64,000 nucleotides of DNA from Curtobacterium flaccumfaciens (GTDB taxonomy: Bacteria; Actinomycetota; Actinomycetes; Actinomycetales; Microbacteriaceae). The DNA is taken from contig NZ_JABMCF010000040.1 in assembly GCF_013359815.1 (NCBI RefSeq), positions 62,001-126,000 on the forward strand, written 5' to 3'. The notes beneath the pieces are model-generated. The model was not told the DNA's origin, ran no database searches, and saw nothing but the letters and a program-made list of their open reading frames with translations. Positions 33,541 through 42,702 of this stretch are shown here, piece by piece. Position numbers and translations under genes: made by a program. Numbering within the stretch: the first letter of the stretch is position 1; every line of letters begins with the position of its first letter.

Positions 33541-34863
33541 TCAGTGCGCGACGATCGCCGGCACCGGCAGGTGGTGGCGCATCCGCACCGCCAGGTGCAG
33601 GCCGCCCCGGCGGGCGAGCACGAGCGCGATCACGGCGGCGGCAGCAGCCGGCACGCCTCCGGCGACCATCATCCCCACGTGCGCACCGAAGCGGTCGACG
33701 ATCTGGCCCATCAGCGGCCCGCCGATCGCCTGTCCGCCGAGCAGCACGAGGACGTAGAGCGACATCACCCGGCCGCGGATCGCCACGTTCGACGACAGCT
33801 GCACGAGCGAGTTCGACGCGGTCTGGAACAGCAGCTGCGACATCCCGACAGCAACCAGCGCGACGGTGAACGGTGCGATCGCCGGGATCGACCCCGAGAC
33901 GACGAGCAGCACACCCGTCCAGAACACCCCGCCGACGATGGTGCGGAGCCGGACGACGGCCCTCCGGGTGGAGAGCAGCGCACCGACCAGGGCGCCGATC
34001 GCCACGGCGGAGTTGAACACCCCGTAGCCGCCGGCGCCGACGTCGTACACCTGTGACGCGAAGGCGGACAGCAGCACGGGCATCGTCAGCGCGAACACCG
34101 AGAAGAACGCGACGAGGATCACCGGCACGATGATCGTCGGCTTGTGCACGGCGTAGCGGAGGCCCTCCACGAGCTGCCCCTTGCTGCGGGGCGCCGGTGG
34201 TGTGCGGTGCAGTTCGGAGACCTTCAGGAACCCGAGCGTCACGACGACGGCGACGCAGGCGATCGCGTTCACGCCGAACGACCACCCCGCCCCGACCGCG
34301 ACGAGCAGGGCCCCGGACAGCGCCGGACCGATCATGCCGCCCAGCTGGAACACCGACGAGTTCACGCTGATGGCGTTCCGCAGGTGCTTGTGCCCGACGA
34401 TCTCGGTGACGAACACCTGCCGTGCCGGGTTGTCGATGACGGTGACCATGCCGACCAGGAACGCGATCACCCAGATGTGCCACGCCTCGACGACGCCGGC
34501 GAGCGTCAGGACGGCGAGCAGCGCGGACAGCACCGCGAAGGCTCCCTGGGTGATCATCATGAGCGCGCGCTTCGAGAACCGGTCGACCAGGACGCCCCCG
34601 AGCAGCCCGAACAGCAGCATCGGCGCGAACTGGCAGGCGACCGTGATGCCGACCTGCGCGACCGACCCGGTCAGCTGCAGCACGAGCCAGTCCTGCGCGA
34701 TGCGCTGCATCCAGCCGGCGGTCATCGCCACCAGGTTGGTCGCCGTGAACAGCCGGAAGTTCGGCACGGACAGGGCGATGAGCGTGTGGCGCCACGGCGG
34801 TCGCGTGGCCTGGATCGGGAGCGGTTCGGTGGGCGGGGGGAGGGTCGTCGGTGACGCGCTCAC
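33541..34863 (-). CDS. MFS transporter (enterobactin exporter-like, DHA3 type)
   Basis: 440 residues and about 12 membrane segments. WMQRIAQDWLVLQLTGS and GLLGGVLVDRFSKRALM match the EntS/MFS_3 group with the loop 2-3 motif. It probably exports drugs or small metabolites by proton antiport. GTG at 34863. It is divergent from a LysR gene with a 136-base gap carrying matched half-sites, so it is a likely target. Confidence 0.85.
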   Translation of the reverse strand: MSASPTTLPPPTEPLPIQATRPPWRHTLIALSVPNFRLFTATNLVAMTAGWMQRIAQDWLVLQLTGSVAQVGITVACQFAPMLLFGLLGGVLVDRFSKRALMMITQGAFAVLSALLAVLTLAGVVEAWHIWVIAFLVGMVTVIDNPARQVFVTEIVGHKHLRNAISVNSSVFQLGGMIGPALSGALLVAVGAGWSFGVNAIACVAVVVTLGFLKVSELHRTPPAPRSKGQLVEGLRYAVHKPTIIVPVILVAFFSVFALTMPVLLSAFASQVYDVGAGGYGVFNSAVAIGALVGALLSTRRAVVRLRTIVGGVFWTGVLLVVSGSIPAIAPFTVALVAVGMSQLLFQTASNSLVQLSSNVAIRGRVMSLYVLVLLGGQAIGGPLMGQIVDRFGAHVGMMVAGGVPAAAAAVIALVLARRGGLHLAVRMRHHLPVPAIVAH

Positions 34864-34927
34864 GGTGCGGGGTTCTCCGGACGTCGGTGTGGATCTGGTA
34901 CCCCAACGAAACTACGTGGCGCCGGGC

Positions 34928-34974
34928 CATTCGATACCCCTATGGTGGCTATCACTCCATTGCGATGTCGAATG
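34928..34974. promoter_or_regulatory. Candidate LysR operator, MFS-lysR gap
   Basis: CATTCGA (34928-34934) is mirrored by TCGAATG (34968-34974), and GATA/TATC half-sites lie inside (near 34932 and 34950). The symmetry spans the gap between the two divergent starts. Confidence 0.5.
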
Positions 34975-34999
34975 AGGTCGCACCGACGGAAGGCGCGAC

Positions 35000-35857
35000 G
35001 TGCTCGATCCGGTCCTGTTGCAGACGTTCCTGGCCGTGGCGGAGACCGGCAGCTTCACGCAGGCCGGCACCCGGCTCGGCATCAGCCAGCCGACGGTGTC
35101 CCAGCACGTCCGGCGCCTGGAGACCGCGGTGGCGCGCACCCTGGTCGCCCGGGACACCCGCGGCGTCGCCCTGACCGACAACGGGGACGCGATGGCCGGG
35201 TTCGCACGGACGATCCTCGCCGCGCACGCCACCGCCGACGCCTACTTCTCCGGCGCGGCCACCCGCGGACGCCTGCGGTTCGGGGCGGCGGACGACCTCG
35301 CCATCACCCAGCTGCCGCGGATCCTGCGGGACTTCCGACGACTGCACCCGCAGGTGAACCTCGAGCTCACGGTGAACCAGTCGTCACCCCTGCTCCGCCG
35401 GGTGCACGCCGGCCAGCTCGACCTGGTGTTCATCAAGCAGACGGCGGGGGAGTCCGCCGAGGGCACCCGGGTCGCCACCGACCAGATGGTGTGGATGGCG
35501 CAGGACGGCATCGCCCTGGAACCCGGCGAACCCGTCCCGCTCATCGCGTACCAGGCGCCGAGCATCAGCCGGCAGATGGCGATCGACGCCCTCGAGGCAG
35601 CCGGCCGCACCTGGCGGATCACCTGCAACACCCGCGACGTCAACGGGGTGCTCGCCGCGGTGCGCGCGGGCATCGGCGTCGCGGTGTTCCCGCACTCGCT
35701 GATCCCGGCCGACCTGGTGAAGGTCTCGCAGCGGCTCGGGCTGCCGGACCTGCCGGCGGTGGACTACGTCCTCATCGCGAACCCGACGGTGCAGCGGGAG
35801 CCGATCGACGCACTGACGAACGCGATCCTGTCCCGCGGGGTCGTCCGCGCCGTCTGA
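35000..35857 (+). CDS. LysR-family transcriptional regulator
   Basis: 285 residues. Helix-turn-helix in TGSFTQAGTRLGISQPTVSQ, then the usual co-inducer domain (about 88-280). GTG at 35000 has GGAAGG seven bases upstream. Divergent from the MFS exporter, which it probably controls; the ligand is unknown. Confidence 0.88.
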   Translation: MLDPVLLQTFLAVAETGSFTQAGTRLGISQPTVSQHVRRLETAVARTLVARDTRGVALTDNGDAMAGFARTILAAHATADAYFSGAATRGRLRFGAADDLAITQLPRILRDFRRLHPQVNLELTVNQSSPLLRRVHAGQLDLVFIKQTAGESAEGTRVATDQMVWMAQDGIALEPGEPVPLIAYQAPSISRQMAIDALEAAGRTWRITCNTRDVNGVLAAVRAGIGVAVFPHSLIPADLVKVSQRLGLPDLPAVDYVLIANPTVQREPIDALTNAILSRGVVRAV

Positions 35858-35874
35858 GCGCGTGCATCGGCGGC

Positions 35875-36015
35875 GAGACGCCGGCGTGTTCGGGCTGGTG
35901 TCCGCGGCAAGACGCCGGCGTGTTGTCTCGACACCGCCGAGCCGCCGAGACGCCGCGACTTTCGGGGGCGTCTCGACGTCGACGCGGCGTCCTGCCGAGA
36001 CGACGGCGTCTGAGC
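35875..36015. repeat. Repeat cluster after the LysR gene
   Basis: GAGACGCCGGCGTGTT (35875-35890) recurs as AAGACGCCGGCGTGTT (35909-35924). Further GAGACGCCG and inverted CGTCTCG words follow to about 36015, allowing several alternative hairpins between convergent stops. Confidence 0.55.
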
Positions 36016-36025
36016 GCTCGCGGCG

Positions 36026-37276
36026 CTACGGGGCGAGCGTCGGGGTCGTGCCGGTGCCGGTGACGTCCGGCAACGTCACGCCCGCGAGCGGCAGCAGCGC
36101 CGCCGCGACCGCCCACAGCAGCACGACCGTGCCGACGCCACCGAGCACGGCGCCGAGCAGGGCGACCGGTCGCTGCCACGTGGTCGTGCGGTCGCGCAGC
36201 GTTACGATCGAGAGCACCAGCGCGAGCAGTCCGAGCACCACGCCGACGCCGTGCACGGTCGCGGGAGCGGAGAACCACCAGGCCGCCAGACCGATCGTCG
36301 CGATCCCGGCGACGGCACCGAGCACCGCGCCGAGCGCACGGCGGGGCTCCGGCACGGCGGCTGCGGTCACGGGCTGGTCGAGCAGTTCGGTCGGGAGGCC
36401 CGCCTCGCCCCCGCCGGCACCCTGCGGCACCGGGGCGGGGGCGACCAGGGCCGCGGTCGCGTCGGCGTTCCGGGTCGCGACGACAGGGCTGCCGGGAGCG
36501 GCGGCTGGCGCCGCGTGCAGCACGGCGTCGAACGACCGCACGGATGCGGGTGCTGGTGCGGCCGACCGTGCAGCGGCCTGCTGGTGGGCGAAGCGACGGG
36601 GCGTCCGGTAGCCGATCGGGCCGACGGGCTCGGGTTCGGTGCCCTCGACGACCACGTGTTCGAGGCCGGGCACCGAGAACCGGGGCTGTCCGGCGACGGG
36701 CACGGCGGGTGCGGCGGACGGCGGTGCCGGGGAGGCCTCCGGCGAGGGGGTGGTGAGCGGCGAGGGGGTGGTGAGCGGCGCGACGAGCGGTGTCGCGTCC
36801 GCCGACGCGGGTGCGGCGGCGACCGGGGAGACCGGCACCACGAGCCCGGAGGCGGGGACGACCGACGATGGCGGCACCGCGGGCGTCTCGAACGGCACGG
36901 TGTGCACGTTCGGCGACGTCGGGGCCGGGGGCAGCAGTTCCTGCTGCGGCGGGAAGTCGGGCACCGGGGCGTCGGCCTCGACCAGTGCGGCGATCGACGC
37001 GGGCTCGGACGTCGGTGCGTGCGCGGCCGGCGCATGCGCGGCGGGTGCCTGCTCAGCCGCGGCGTTCCCTGCCGCGGCGACCGTGGTCGGTGGGACCGGC
37101 GCCGCGTGGGCGGCGCGTGGCGAGGCGGGGGTGGGGCGGGCCTCCCGGCCGGAGGCGTTCACGTGACCGGCGGCGGCGACCCGCTCGGGCGCGACCTCGT
37201 CGACGGGCGGCGCGGTCACCCAGGCCGGGACGGGCCGACGGGGCCGGTCCGATTCGGGCATGCGATGCGCTGCCAC
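36026..37276 (-). CDS. Membrane protein with long disordered Pro/Ala N terminus
   Basis: 416 residues. The first ~285 are low complexity (Pro, Ala, Val, Thr; TTPSP repeats) and presumably disordered in the cytoplasm. The C-terminal ~120 residues hold four membrane helices (about 292-400) with short loops, similar to DUF4190-like membrane domains. GTG at 37276 is preferred since GGAAGGAG lies seven bases upstream; ATG at 37261 is an alternative. Two GGGAGGCCCG-type words fall in the coding sequence (36392, 37137). Function unknown. Confidence 0.65.
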   Translation of the reverse strand: MAAHRMPESDRPRRPVPAWVTAPPVDEVAPERVAAAGHVNASGREARPTPASPRAAHAAPVPPTTVAAAGNAAAEQAPAAHAPAAHAPTSEPASIAALVEADAPVPDFPPQQELLPPAPTSPNVHTVPFETPAVPPSSVVPASGLVVPVSPVAAAPASADATPLVAPLTTPSPLTTPSPEASPAPPSAAPAVPVAGQPRFSVPGLEHVVVEGTEPEPVGPIGYRTPRRFAHQQAAARSAAPAPASVRSFDAVLHAAPAAAPGSPVVATRNADATAALVAPAPVPQGAGGGEAGLPTELLDQPVTAAAVPEPRRALGAVLGAVAGIATIGLAAWWFSAPATVHGVGVVLGLLALVLSIVTLRDRTTTWQRPVALLGAVLGGVGTVVLLWAVAAALLPLAGVTLPDVTGTGTTPTLAP

Positions 37277-37373
37277 TGCGGCGCTCCTTCCGTCGACTGA
37301 TCCATGCTCAGTTGTAGCGGCAACCGCTGTGTGGATCGCAGCCCCAGTTCGGGGTCGCCGGTACGTTCGGGTG

Positions 37374-38342
37374 ATGACCGGAATCGAACACCGTCCCCTG
37401 GGCCCCTCGGGGCTCGTCGTCTCCACCGTCGGCCTCGGCTGCAACAACTTCGGGCGGCGGGGAACCGCGTCCGAGTCGCAGGAGGGCACCGACGCCGTCG
37501 TCGCCGCGGCCCTGGACGCCGGGGTGACGCTCTTCGACACCGCGGACATCTACGGCGGCGTGCCGGGCATGTCCGAAGAGATGCTCGGACGCTCGATCCG
37601 CGGCCGCCGCGACGAGATCGTCCTCGCCACGAAGTTCGGCATGGACATGCAGGGCGCGAACGGGCCGGACTGGGGCGTCCGCGGGTCCCGCCGGTACGTG
37701 CGGCTCGCGGTCGAGTCGTCGCTCCGCCGCCTCGGCACGGACTGGATCGACCTGTACCAGATGCACCGGCCCGACGAGGTGACGCCGATCGAGGAGACCC
37801 TGTCGGTCCTCGACGACCTGGTCCGCGAGGGCAAGATCCGGTACGTCGGGCACTCGAACTTCGCGGGGTGGCAGATCGCCGAGGCCGAACTCACGGCGTC
37901 GATCGCCGGGACCACCGCGTTCGTGTCCGCGCAGAACGAGTACAGCCCGCTCGCCCGGGATGCCGAGGCCGAGGTCCTGCCGGCCGTGCGGGCGTACGCG
38001 CTCGGGTTCCTGCCGTTCTTCCCGCTGTACAACGGGCTGCTCACCGGCAAGTACACGAAGGCGGGCGGCCCGGCCGACGGTCGGCTGACGACCTCGAAGC
38101 CGCAGGTGCTCGAGGACGCCCCGTGGGACGTGCTCGACGACTACCAGCGGTTCTGCGACGACCGGGGCGTGACGATGCTGCAGGCGACGTTCGCGTGGCT
38201 CCTGGCGCAGCCGGGGCTGTCGAGCGTCATCGCGGGGGCGACGAAGCCGGAGCAGATAACGCAGAACGTCGAGGCCGGCACCACCTGGGCGCCGACCGAG
38301 GACGACATCGCCGACATGACGACGATCTTCGACCGGGCCTGA
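37374..38342 (+). CDS. Aldo/keto reductase
   Basis: 322-residue TIM-barrel oxidoreductase. The catalytic tetrad is visible: Asp and Tyr in FDTADIYGG, Lys in LATKFGMD, His in YQMHRPDE. KIRYVGHSNFAGWQI and the C-terminal SSVIAGATKPEQI (NADPH binding) are typical of the AKR11/12-like group. It reduces carbonyl compounds with NADPH. ATG at 37374 follows TACGTT (37362-37367) by six bases, suggesting a leaderless transcript. Confidence 0.9.
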   Translation: MTGIEHRPLGPSGLVVSTVGLGCNNFGRRGTASESQEGTDAVVAAALDAGVTLFDTADIYGGVPGMSEEMLGRSIRGRRDEIVLATKFGMDMQGANGPDWGVRGSRRYVRLAVESSLRRLGTDWIDLYQMHRPDEVTPIEETLSVLDDLVREGKIRYVGHSNFAGWQIAEAELTASIAGTTAFVSAQNEYSPLARDAEAEVLPAVRAYALGFLPFFPLYNGLLTGKYTKAGGPADGRLTTSKPQVLEDAPWDVLDDYQRFCDDRGVTMLQATFAWLLAQPGLSSVIAGATKPEQITQNVEAGTTWAPTEDDIADMTTIFDRA

Positions 38343-38384
38343 GCGGGCGCGCTCGTTCCGCGCCGAGTTGTTTCGCGCCGGTTT

Positions 38385-38446
38385 GTTTCGCGCTGAGCGA
38401 CAGGTCACGGGGTGCGGAGCCCGTGGGGTGTCGCTCAGCGCGAAAC
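38385..38446. repeat. Intergenic inverted repeat, family A copy 2
   Basis: Arms GTTTCGCGCTGAGCGACA (38385-38402) and its exact complement (38429-38446), with an inner CACGGG/CCCGTG stem. Same arms as at 1088-1148. It lies between convergent genes and could end both transcripts. Confidence 0.8.
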
Positions 38447-38484
38447 GTCGGCGGTGCGGCGGCCGCGCGGCGCGGCGCTGCGGA

Positions 38485-39120
38485 CTAGCGCGTCGCGGCG
38501 GCCAGGGCGTCGCGCAGCTCGGCGGCGGTCATCCGCGGGCCGTAGCCGGGGGTGTCCCGCTGGATGCGCCAGCCCTCGGCGAGCGGTCCGGCGTCGACGA
38601 CGTCGAAGCCGAACGCGTCGATGAGCTCGGCGACGGTCTGCTTGGCGGAGTCGTCGTCGCCGGCGATGACGAGGGCACGACGGTCCGGGGTGCCGGCGGG
38701 CGTCGCGTGGCCGGTCAGGTCGTCGGCGCCGATGTGGTTGAACGCCTTCACGACACGGGCGCCGGGCAGGTGGTCCTGCAGCATCTCGGCCGTTGTCGTG
38801 GACTGGTCGTCGAGGGCGGCGATGTGGCCGTCGCGCTCCCAGTAGTAGTTGTTCGTGTCGATGACGACCTTGCCGACGAGGGGCTCGACGGGGATCGTCT
38901 CGATCGCGGCGAGCGGCACCGTCACGACGACGGTCTCGCCAGCTGCGGCTGCCTCGTCGCGGGTCGCTGCGCGTGCGTCGTCGCCGAGTTCCGTGACCAG
39001 GTCGGTCAGGGTCTCCGGGCCGCGGGAGTTCGCGATGACGACCTGGTGGCCGTTCCGTACCGCGAGTCGAGCGAGCTGGGATCCGATGTTGCCGGCGCCG
39101 ATGATTCCGATGGTTGTCAT
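38485..39120 (-). CDS. NADPH-dependent F420 reductase-like protein
   Basis: 211 residues. IGIIGAGNIGSQLARLAV is the N-terminal dinucleotide motif, and VVIANSRGPETL shows the Ser-Arg pair typical of NADP(H)-binding F420 reductases. It may reduce coenzyme F420 or be a related oxidoreductase with another substrate. ATG at 39120 has AGGGA seven bases upstream; the longer frame covers shadow sequence. Confidence 0.82.
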   Translation of the reverse strand: MTTIGIIGAGNIGSQLARLAVRNGHQVVIANSRGPETLTDLVTELGDDARAATRDEAAAAGETVVVTVPLAAIETIPVEPLVGKVVIDTNNYYWERDGHIAALDDQSTTTAEMLQDHLPGARVVKAFNHIGADDLTGHATPAGTPDRRALVIAGDDDSAKQTVAELIDAFGFDVVDAGPLAEGWRIQRDTPGYGPRMTAAELRDALAAATR

Positions 39121-39195
39121 GGTGTCCCTGCAACGCTGCCCGCCGTCGTGCATTCCCCGGGGGCGCGAACGCCCCGCCGGGAGCATGATGGCGGC

Positions 39196-39492
39196 ATGGA
39201 CCCCGAGTTCCGCGACGAGACCGACCAGGACCGCTACGCGATGTACGTCGGCGGCGAGCTCGTGAGCGTGCTCGACTACCGGGTGAACGGTGACGCGGTG
39301 GCGTTCCCGCACACCTACACGGTCCCGAAGCACCGCGGCCACGGCTACGCGGCGCAACTCGTCGAGTACGCCGTCGCCGACGTCGAGTCGTCGACCACGA
39401 AGCGCATCGTCCCGATGTGCTGGTTCGTCGGCAAGTGGTTCGACGAACACCCCGAGAAAGCCGACCTGCTCAGCCGCAGCGCCGCGGACTGA
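39196..39492 (+). CDS. Small GNAT acetyltransferase (YjdJ type)
   Basis: 98 residues, the one-domain form PF14542. HTYTVPKHRGHGYAAQLVEYA is the acetyl-CoA loop, shown here as VPKHRGHGYAAQL, and MCWFVGKWFDEHPE ends the domain. Substrate unknown. ATG at 39196 follows CATGAT by six bases, so it may be leaderless. Confidence 0.85.
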   Translation: MDPEFRDETDQDRYAMYVGGELVSVLDYRVNGDAVAFPHTYTVPKHRGHGYAAQLVEYAVADVESSTTKRIVPMCWFVGKWFDEHPEKADLLSRSAAD

Positions 39493-39513
39493 GCACCGAA
39501 CGAAGGGGCTCCC

Positions 39514-39975
39514 GTGCCCACCATCACCCCGTTCCTCTGGTACGACGACCAGGCCGAGCAAGCGGCCGAGTACTACGTCGGACTGTTCCCCGACAGCCGC
39601 GTCGACAGCGTCAGCCGGATGCCCGACGGCCGTGCCCTGGTCGTGGAGTTCACGTTGCTCGGCGCCCCGTACCGCGCGATGAACGGCGGCCCCGGGCACC
39701 CGCACACCGACGCGGTCTCGTTCCAGATCGACGTGGACACGCAGGAGGAGCTCGACCGGCTGTGGGACGCCCTGCTCGCCGACGGCGGGAGCCCGACGGC
39801 GTGCGGGTGGTTGACCGACCGCTGGGGTCTGGCGTGGCAGGTGACCCCGTCGATGCTGGGGGAGCTGATGAGCGGATCGGGTGATCCGGAGGCCAACGCC
39901 CGCGTCTTCGAGGCCATGATGCAGATGGTCAAGCTCGACATCCCCGCACTGCAGGCCGCGGCCTCCGGTCACTGA
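39514..39975 (+). CDS. PhnB-like VOC protein
   Basis: 153 residues of the 3-demethylubiquinone-9 methyltransferase-like VOC family (PF06983): ITPFLWYDDQAEQAAEYYV at the start, LDRLWDALLADGG and DRWGLAWQVTP later. These proteins are usually of unknown function. GTG at 39514 has GAAGGGG six bases upstream. It follows the GNAT gene by 21 bases and may share its message. Confidence 0.85.
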   Translation: MPTITPFLWYDDQAEQAAEYYVGLFPDSRVDSVSRMPDGRALVVEFTLLGAPYRAMNGGPGHPHTDAVSFQIDVDTQEELDRLWDALLADGGSPTACGWLTDRWGLAWQVTPSMLGELMSGSGDPEANARVFEAMMQMVKLDIPALQAAASGH

Positions 39976-40058
39976 CCCCACTCTCCGCGGACCCGCCGGT
40001 AGTGTGACCGGACGAGAAGACCGCCGGCCGGCGCCGGCGCAGACAGGCTGGAGCCACC

Positions 40059-40529
40059 ATGGACCACCCGAGTTCGAGGGTCCGCAACAGCGACATCAGC
40101 CGGGCGTACACCGAGCTCGCCCGCATCACCCGTCGGGCGAGCATCCGTGCCCGCGGCTCCGACCAGGTGTTGAGCGTCGTCGACCAGTCCCTCGTCGACT
40201 TCGTCGTCCAGCACCCGGGCTGCATGGCCATCGACATCGCCCGCTACCTGCGGCTGAACCGGTCGACGATCTCGCGGCAGCTGTCCGGGCTCCTCGCGAC
40301 CGGACTGGTGCGGACGACCGACGGCGGCAGCGGCAACGCGAAGCCGCTCGAGGCGACCGACGCCGGCCGCGCGGCGCTCGAGCGGTCGGTGCAGCTGCAC
40401 CGCGACGCGCTCGACGAACGGCTCGCTGACTGGTCGGACGACGACATCGCGCTGCTCGCCGGGCTGCTGGAGCGCCTCGGTGCCTCGGACGAGGCCGGGC
40501 TCCCGATGCCGGCACCCACCGAGTCGTGA
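40059..40529 (+). CDS. MarR-family regulator
   Basis: 156 residues. The winged helix has AIDIARYLRLNRSTISRQL and a wing TTDGGSGNAKPLEATDAG. Typical MarR dimers repress efflux or stress genes. ATG at 40059 has GGAG seven bases upstream; TAGTGT (40000-40005) may be its -10. The stop overlaps the phosphoesterase start by four bases, so the two form one unit. Confidence 0.85.
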   Translation: MDHPSSRVRNSDISRAYTELARITRRASIRARGSDQVLSVVDQSLVDFVVQHPGCMAIDIARYLRLNRSTISRQLSGLLATGLVRTTDGGSGNAKPLEATDAGRAALERSVQLHRDALDERLADWSDDDIALLAGLLERLGASDEAGLPMPAPTES

Positions 40530-41035
40530 CGACGTCGTTCGTCCTGCTGTCCGACACACACCTGCCGAAGCGCGCGAAGGACCTGCCGCCCGGGCTGTGG
40601 GCCGACGTCGACGCGGCCGACCTCGTGGTGCACGCGGGGGACTGGGTCGACCTGGCCACCCTGGACGCCGTGCAGGCGCGGTCCCGCCGGTTCGAGGGCG
40701 TGCGGGGCAACAACGACGGTCCGGAGTTCGACGACCGGCTGCCGCTCGTCGCCCGGTTCGGTGTCGAGGACCTGCGGTTCGCCCTGGTGCACGAGACCGG
40801 GGCGTCGACCGGTCGGGAGCGCCGGATGGACGCCGAGTACCGGGACACCGACGTGCTCGTCTTCGGCCACTCGCACATCCCGTGGGACACCGTGGCGCCG
40901 TCGGGGATGCGCCTGCTGAACCCCGGTTCGCCGACCGACCGCCGTCGCCAGCCCGACCACACGTGGATGCGCGGCACGGTCAACGGCGCCGACCTGTCCG
41001 TCGAACTGGTGCGGCTGCCGCCGGTCGCTCGCTAG
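40526..41035 (+). CDS. YfcE/MJ0936-type metallophosphoesterase
   Basis: 169 residues. Metal ligands of the calcineurin-like fold are in LLSDTHLP, VHAGDWVD, VRGNNDG, and FGHSHIP; LNPGSPTDRR is the usual ending. It hydrolyses phosphodiesters; the natural substrate is unknown. The GTG start overlaps the MarR stop (GTGA), implying co-translation. Confidence 0.9.
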   Translation: MTTSFVLLSDTHLPKRAKDLPPGLWADVDAADLVVHAGDWVDLATLDAVQARSRRFEGVRGNNDGPEFDDRLPLVARFGVEDLRFALVHETGASTGRERRMDAEYRDTDVLVFGHSHIPWDTVAPSGMRLLNPGSPTDRRRQPDHTWMRGTVNGADLSVELVRLPPVAR

Positions 41036-41073
41036 CCCGGGTCGTCGGCCTGTGTCGGCGGCCCCCCGTTCCG

Positions 41074-41120
41074 GAAAGCGACAGATCCCTGCGGAACTTC
41101 TCCGGACATCTGTCGCTTTC
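41074..41120. terminator. Hairpin between phosphoesterase and thiD/tenA
   Basis: GAAAGCGACAGAT (41074-41086) pairs exactly with ATCTGTCGCTTTC (41108-41120). It lies between two convergent stops. Its AGCGACA/TGTCGCT core is shared with the family A repeats. Confidence 0.65.
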
Positions 41121-41139
41121 GCGGGGTGTTCGACGGCCG

Positions 41140-42702
41140 TCAGCGCAGCAGTGTCGCTTCGGCGGCACCGACCGCGTCGCCCACAGCCGCGGCGGCACCG
41201 ACCGCACCGCCCGCCGTGACCGCGTCGCCCGCAGCCGCGGTGGCCCCGGCACCAGCAGCCCCTGCCGTCGGCATCCGGAAGAACGCGAGCTCCCACTCCG
41301 TCGAACGCCGGAACGCCCGCGCCATCCGCCCCCGCTCGTCGGGCGTCGCCGCACGGGCCAGCTCCTCGACGAGCCGGGTCGCCTCGGCGCTCGACGCTGC
41401 GAACCCCGGGTCCCCGTACGCCGTGATCCAGTCCGCGAAGGCGTGCCCGTCCGGAGCGACCCCGAGCTGCGACCCGACCCAGGCGTAGACCCGGAAGCAC
41501 GGCAGCACCGCGGCGGCGAGCACCGCACGGGAGCCGGAGTCGGCGGCCTCCTGCAGGTGCGCGAGGTACCCGGCGCACGTGGGGTGCACGGGGTCGTCGG
41601 CGTGCGAACCGGCCAGACGACGGTGGTGCAGGTCGCGCGCCTCGTCGGCACACCCCTGCGCAGCCGCCGCCCAGAACGCAGCAGCACCGCCAGCACCAGC
41701 ACCAGCACCGACCCCGAGCGCCGCCAGGTGCCGCTCGTACGCCCGCAGGTAGTGGACGTCCTGCGCCAGGTAGCCCGCGAACACCTCCGGCTCGAGCGTC
41801 CCGTCCCGGAGCCCCACCAGGAACGCGCAGTCGATCGTCTCCTGCAGCACCGACGCCGCATCCGCCCACCACACGTCCGTGTACGACAGCGCCGGCAGGG
41901 CTGCCCGCGCCTGCGCCCCGTGGTCGACCGGGCCGTTGCCGCTCCCGACCGACAGCGCGTCGGCCCCGCGCAGCGCTGCCGTCAGCCACTCCTTCGCCAC
42001 CCCGACCGCGAGCTCCCAGTCGCCGTGCCGCGCGGCGACCGTCGCGATCGCACTGGAGAGCGAGCACCCGGTGCCGTGCGTGTTCGTCGTCGCGACTCGG
42101 GGACCCGTGAACACCCGCACGGTGCCGTCCGGTGCCACGAGCACGTCGTCCGAGGTCGGCCCCTCGTCGTGCCCACCCTTCGCCAGCACCAGGACGTCCC
42201 ACCGCGCCGCCACGGCACGCGCGGCATCCAGCGACGACGCCGACGACGACAGTCCGGCCAGCTCCGCCAGCACCACGAGCTCGGCCCGGTTCGGCGTCAC
42301 CAGGTCGGCGAGCGCGAACAGCGCCCCCATGGCTGCGGCCGCGTCCTCGTCGAGCAACCGGTCCCCGCTCGTCGCCACCATCACCGGGTCGACGACGACC
42401 ACCGGCGGCCGGTGCTCCCGCAGCCAGTCCGTCACGACCCGCACGACGTCGGCGGTGCCGAGCATCCCGATCTTCACCGCGTCGACCACGACGTCGTCCG
42501 ACACCGCGTCGAGCTGCTCCCGCAGGAACCCGACGTCCGGCACGTGCACCGATCGCACCCCGTGCGTGTTCTGCGCGACGAGCGCCGTCACGACCCCCAT
42601 CCCGTACCCGTCGTGCGCGGCGATCGCCTTGAGGTCCGCCTGCATCCCGGCCCCGCCCGTCGGGTCGGTCCCGGCGATGCTCAGCACCCGTGGGACGCTC
42701 AT
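41140..42702 (-). CDS. thiD: HMP/HMP-phosphate kinase fused to TenA thiaminase-type domain
   Basis: 520 residues. Domain 1 (about 1-265) is ThiD: SIAGTDPTGGAGMQADLKA, VVVVDPVMVATSGDRLL and NTHGTGCSLSSA (anion hole and catalytic Asp region). Domain 2 (about 285-490) is TenA: PCFRVYAWVG carries the nucleophilic Cys and STEWELAFF the Glu. Together they salvage pyrimidine from degraded thiamine and phosphorylate it. The last ~35 residues are an Ala/Gly repeat (GDAV, VGAA) with no counterpart in the family, likely from slippage. The start overlaps the thiE stop by four bases. Last gene of a riboswitch-controlled operon. Confidence 0.92.
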   Translation of the reverse strand: MSVPRVLSIAGTDPTGGAGMQADLKAIAAHDGYGMGVVTALVAQNTHGVRSVHVPDVGFLREQLDAVSDDVVVDAVKIGMLGTADVVRVVTDWLREHRPPVVVVDPVMVATSGDRLLDEDAAAAMGALFALADLVTPNRAELVVLAELAGLSSSASSLDAARAVAARWDVLVLAKGGHDEGPTSDDVLVAPDGTVRVFTGPRVATTNTHGTGCSLSSAIATVAARHGDWELAVGVAKEWLTAALRGADALSVGSGNGPVDHGAQARAALPALSYTDVWWADAASVLQETIDCAFLVGLRDGTLEPEVFAGYLAQDVHYLRAYERHLAALGVGAGAGAGGAAAFWAAAAQGCADEARDLHHRRLAGSHADDPVHPTCAGYLAHLQEAADSGSRAVLAAAVLPCFRVYAWVGSQLGVAPDGHAFADWITAYGDPGFAASSAEATRLVEELARAATPDERGRMARAFRRSTEWELAFFRMPTAGAAGAGATAAAGDAVTAGGAVGAAAAVGDAVGAAEATLLR

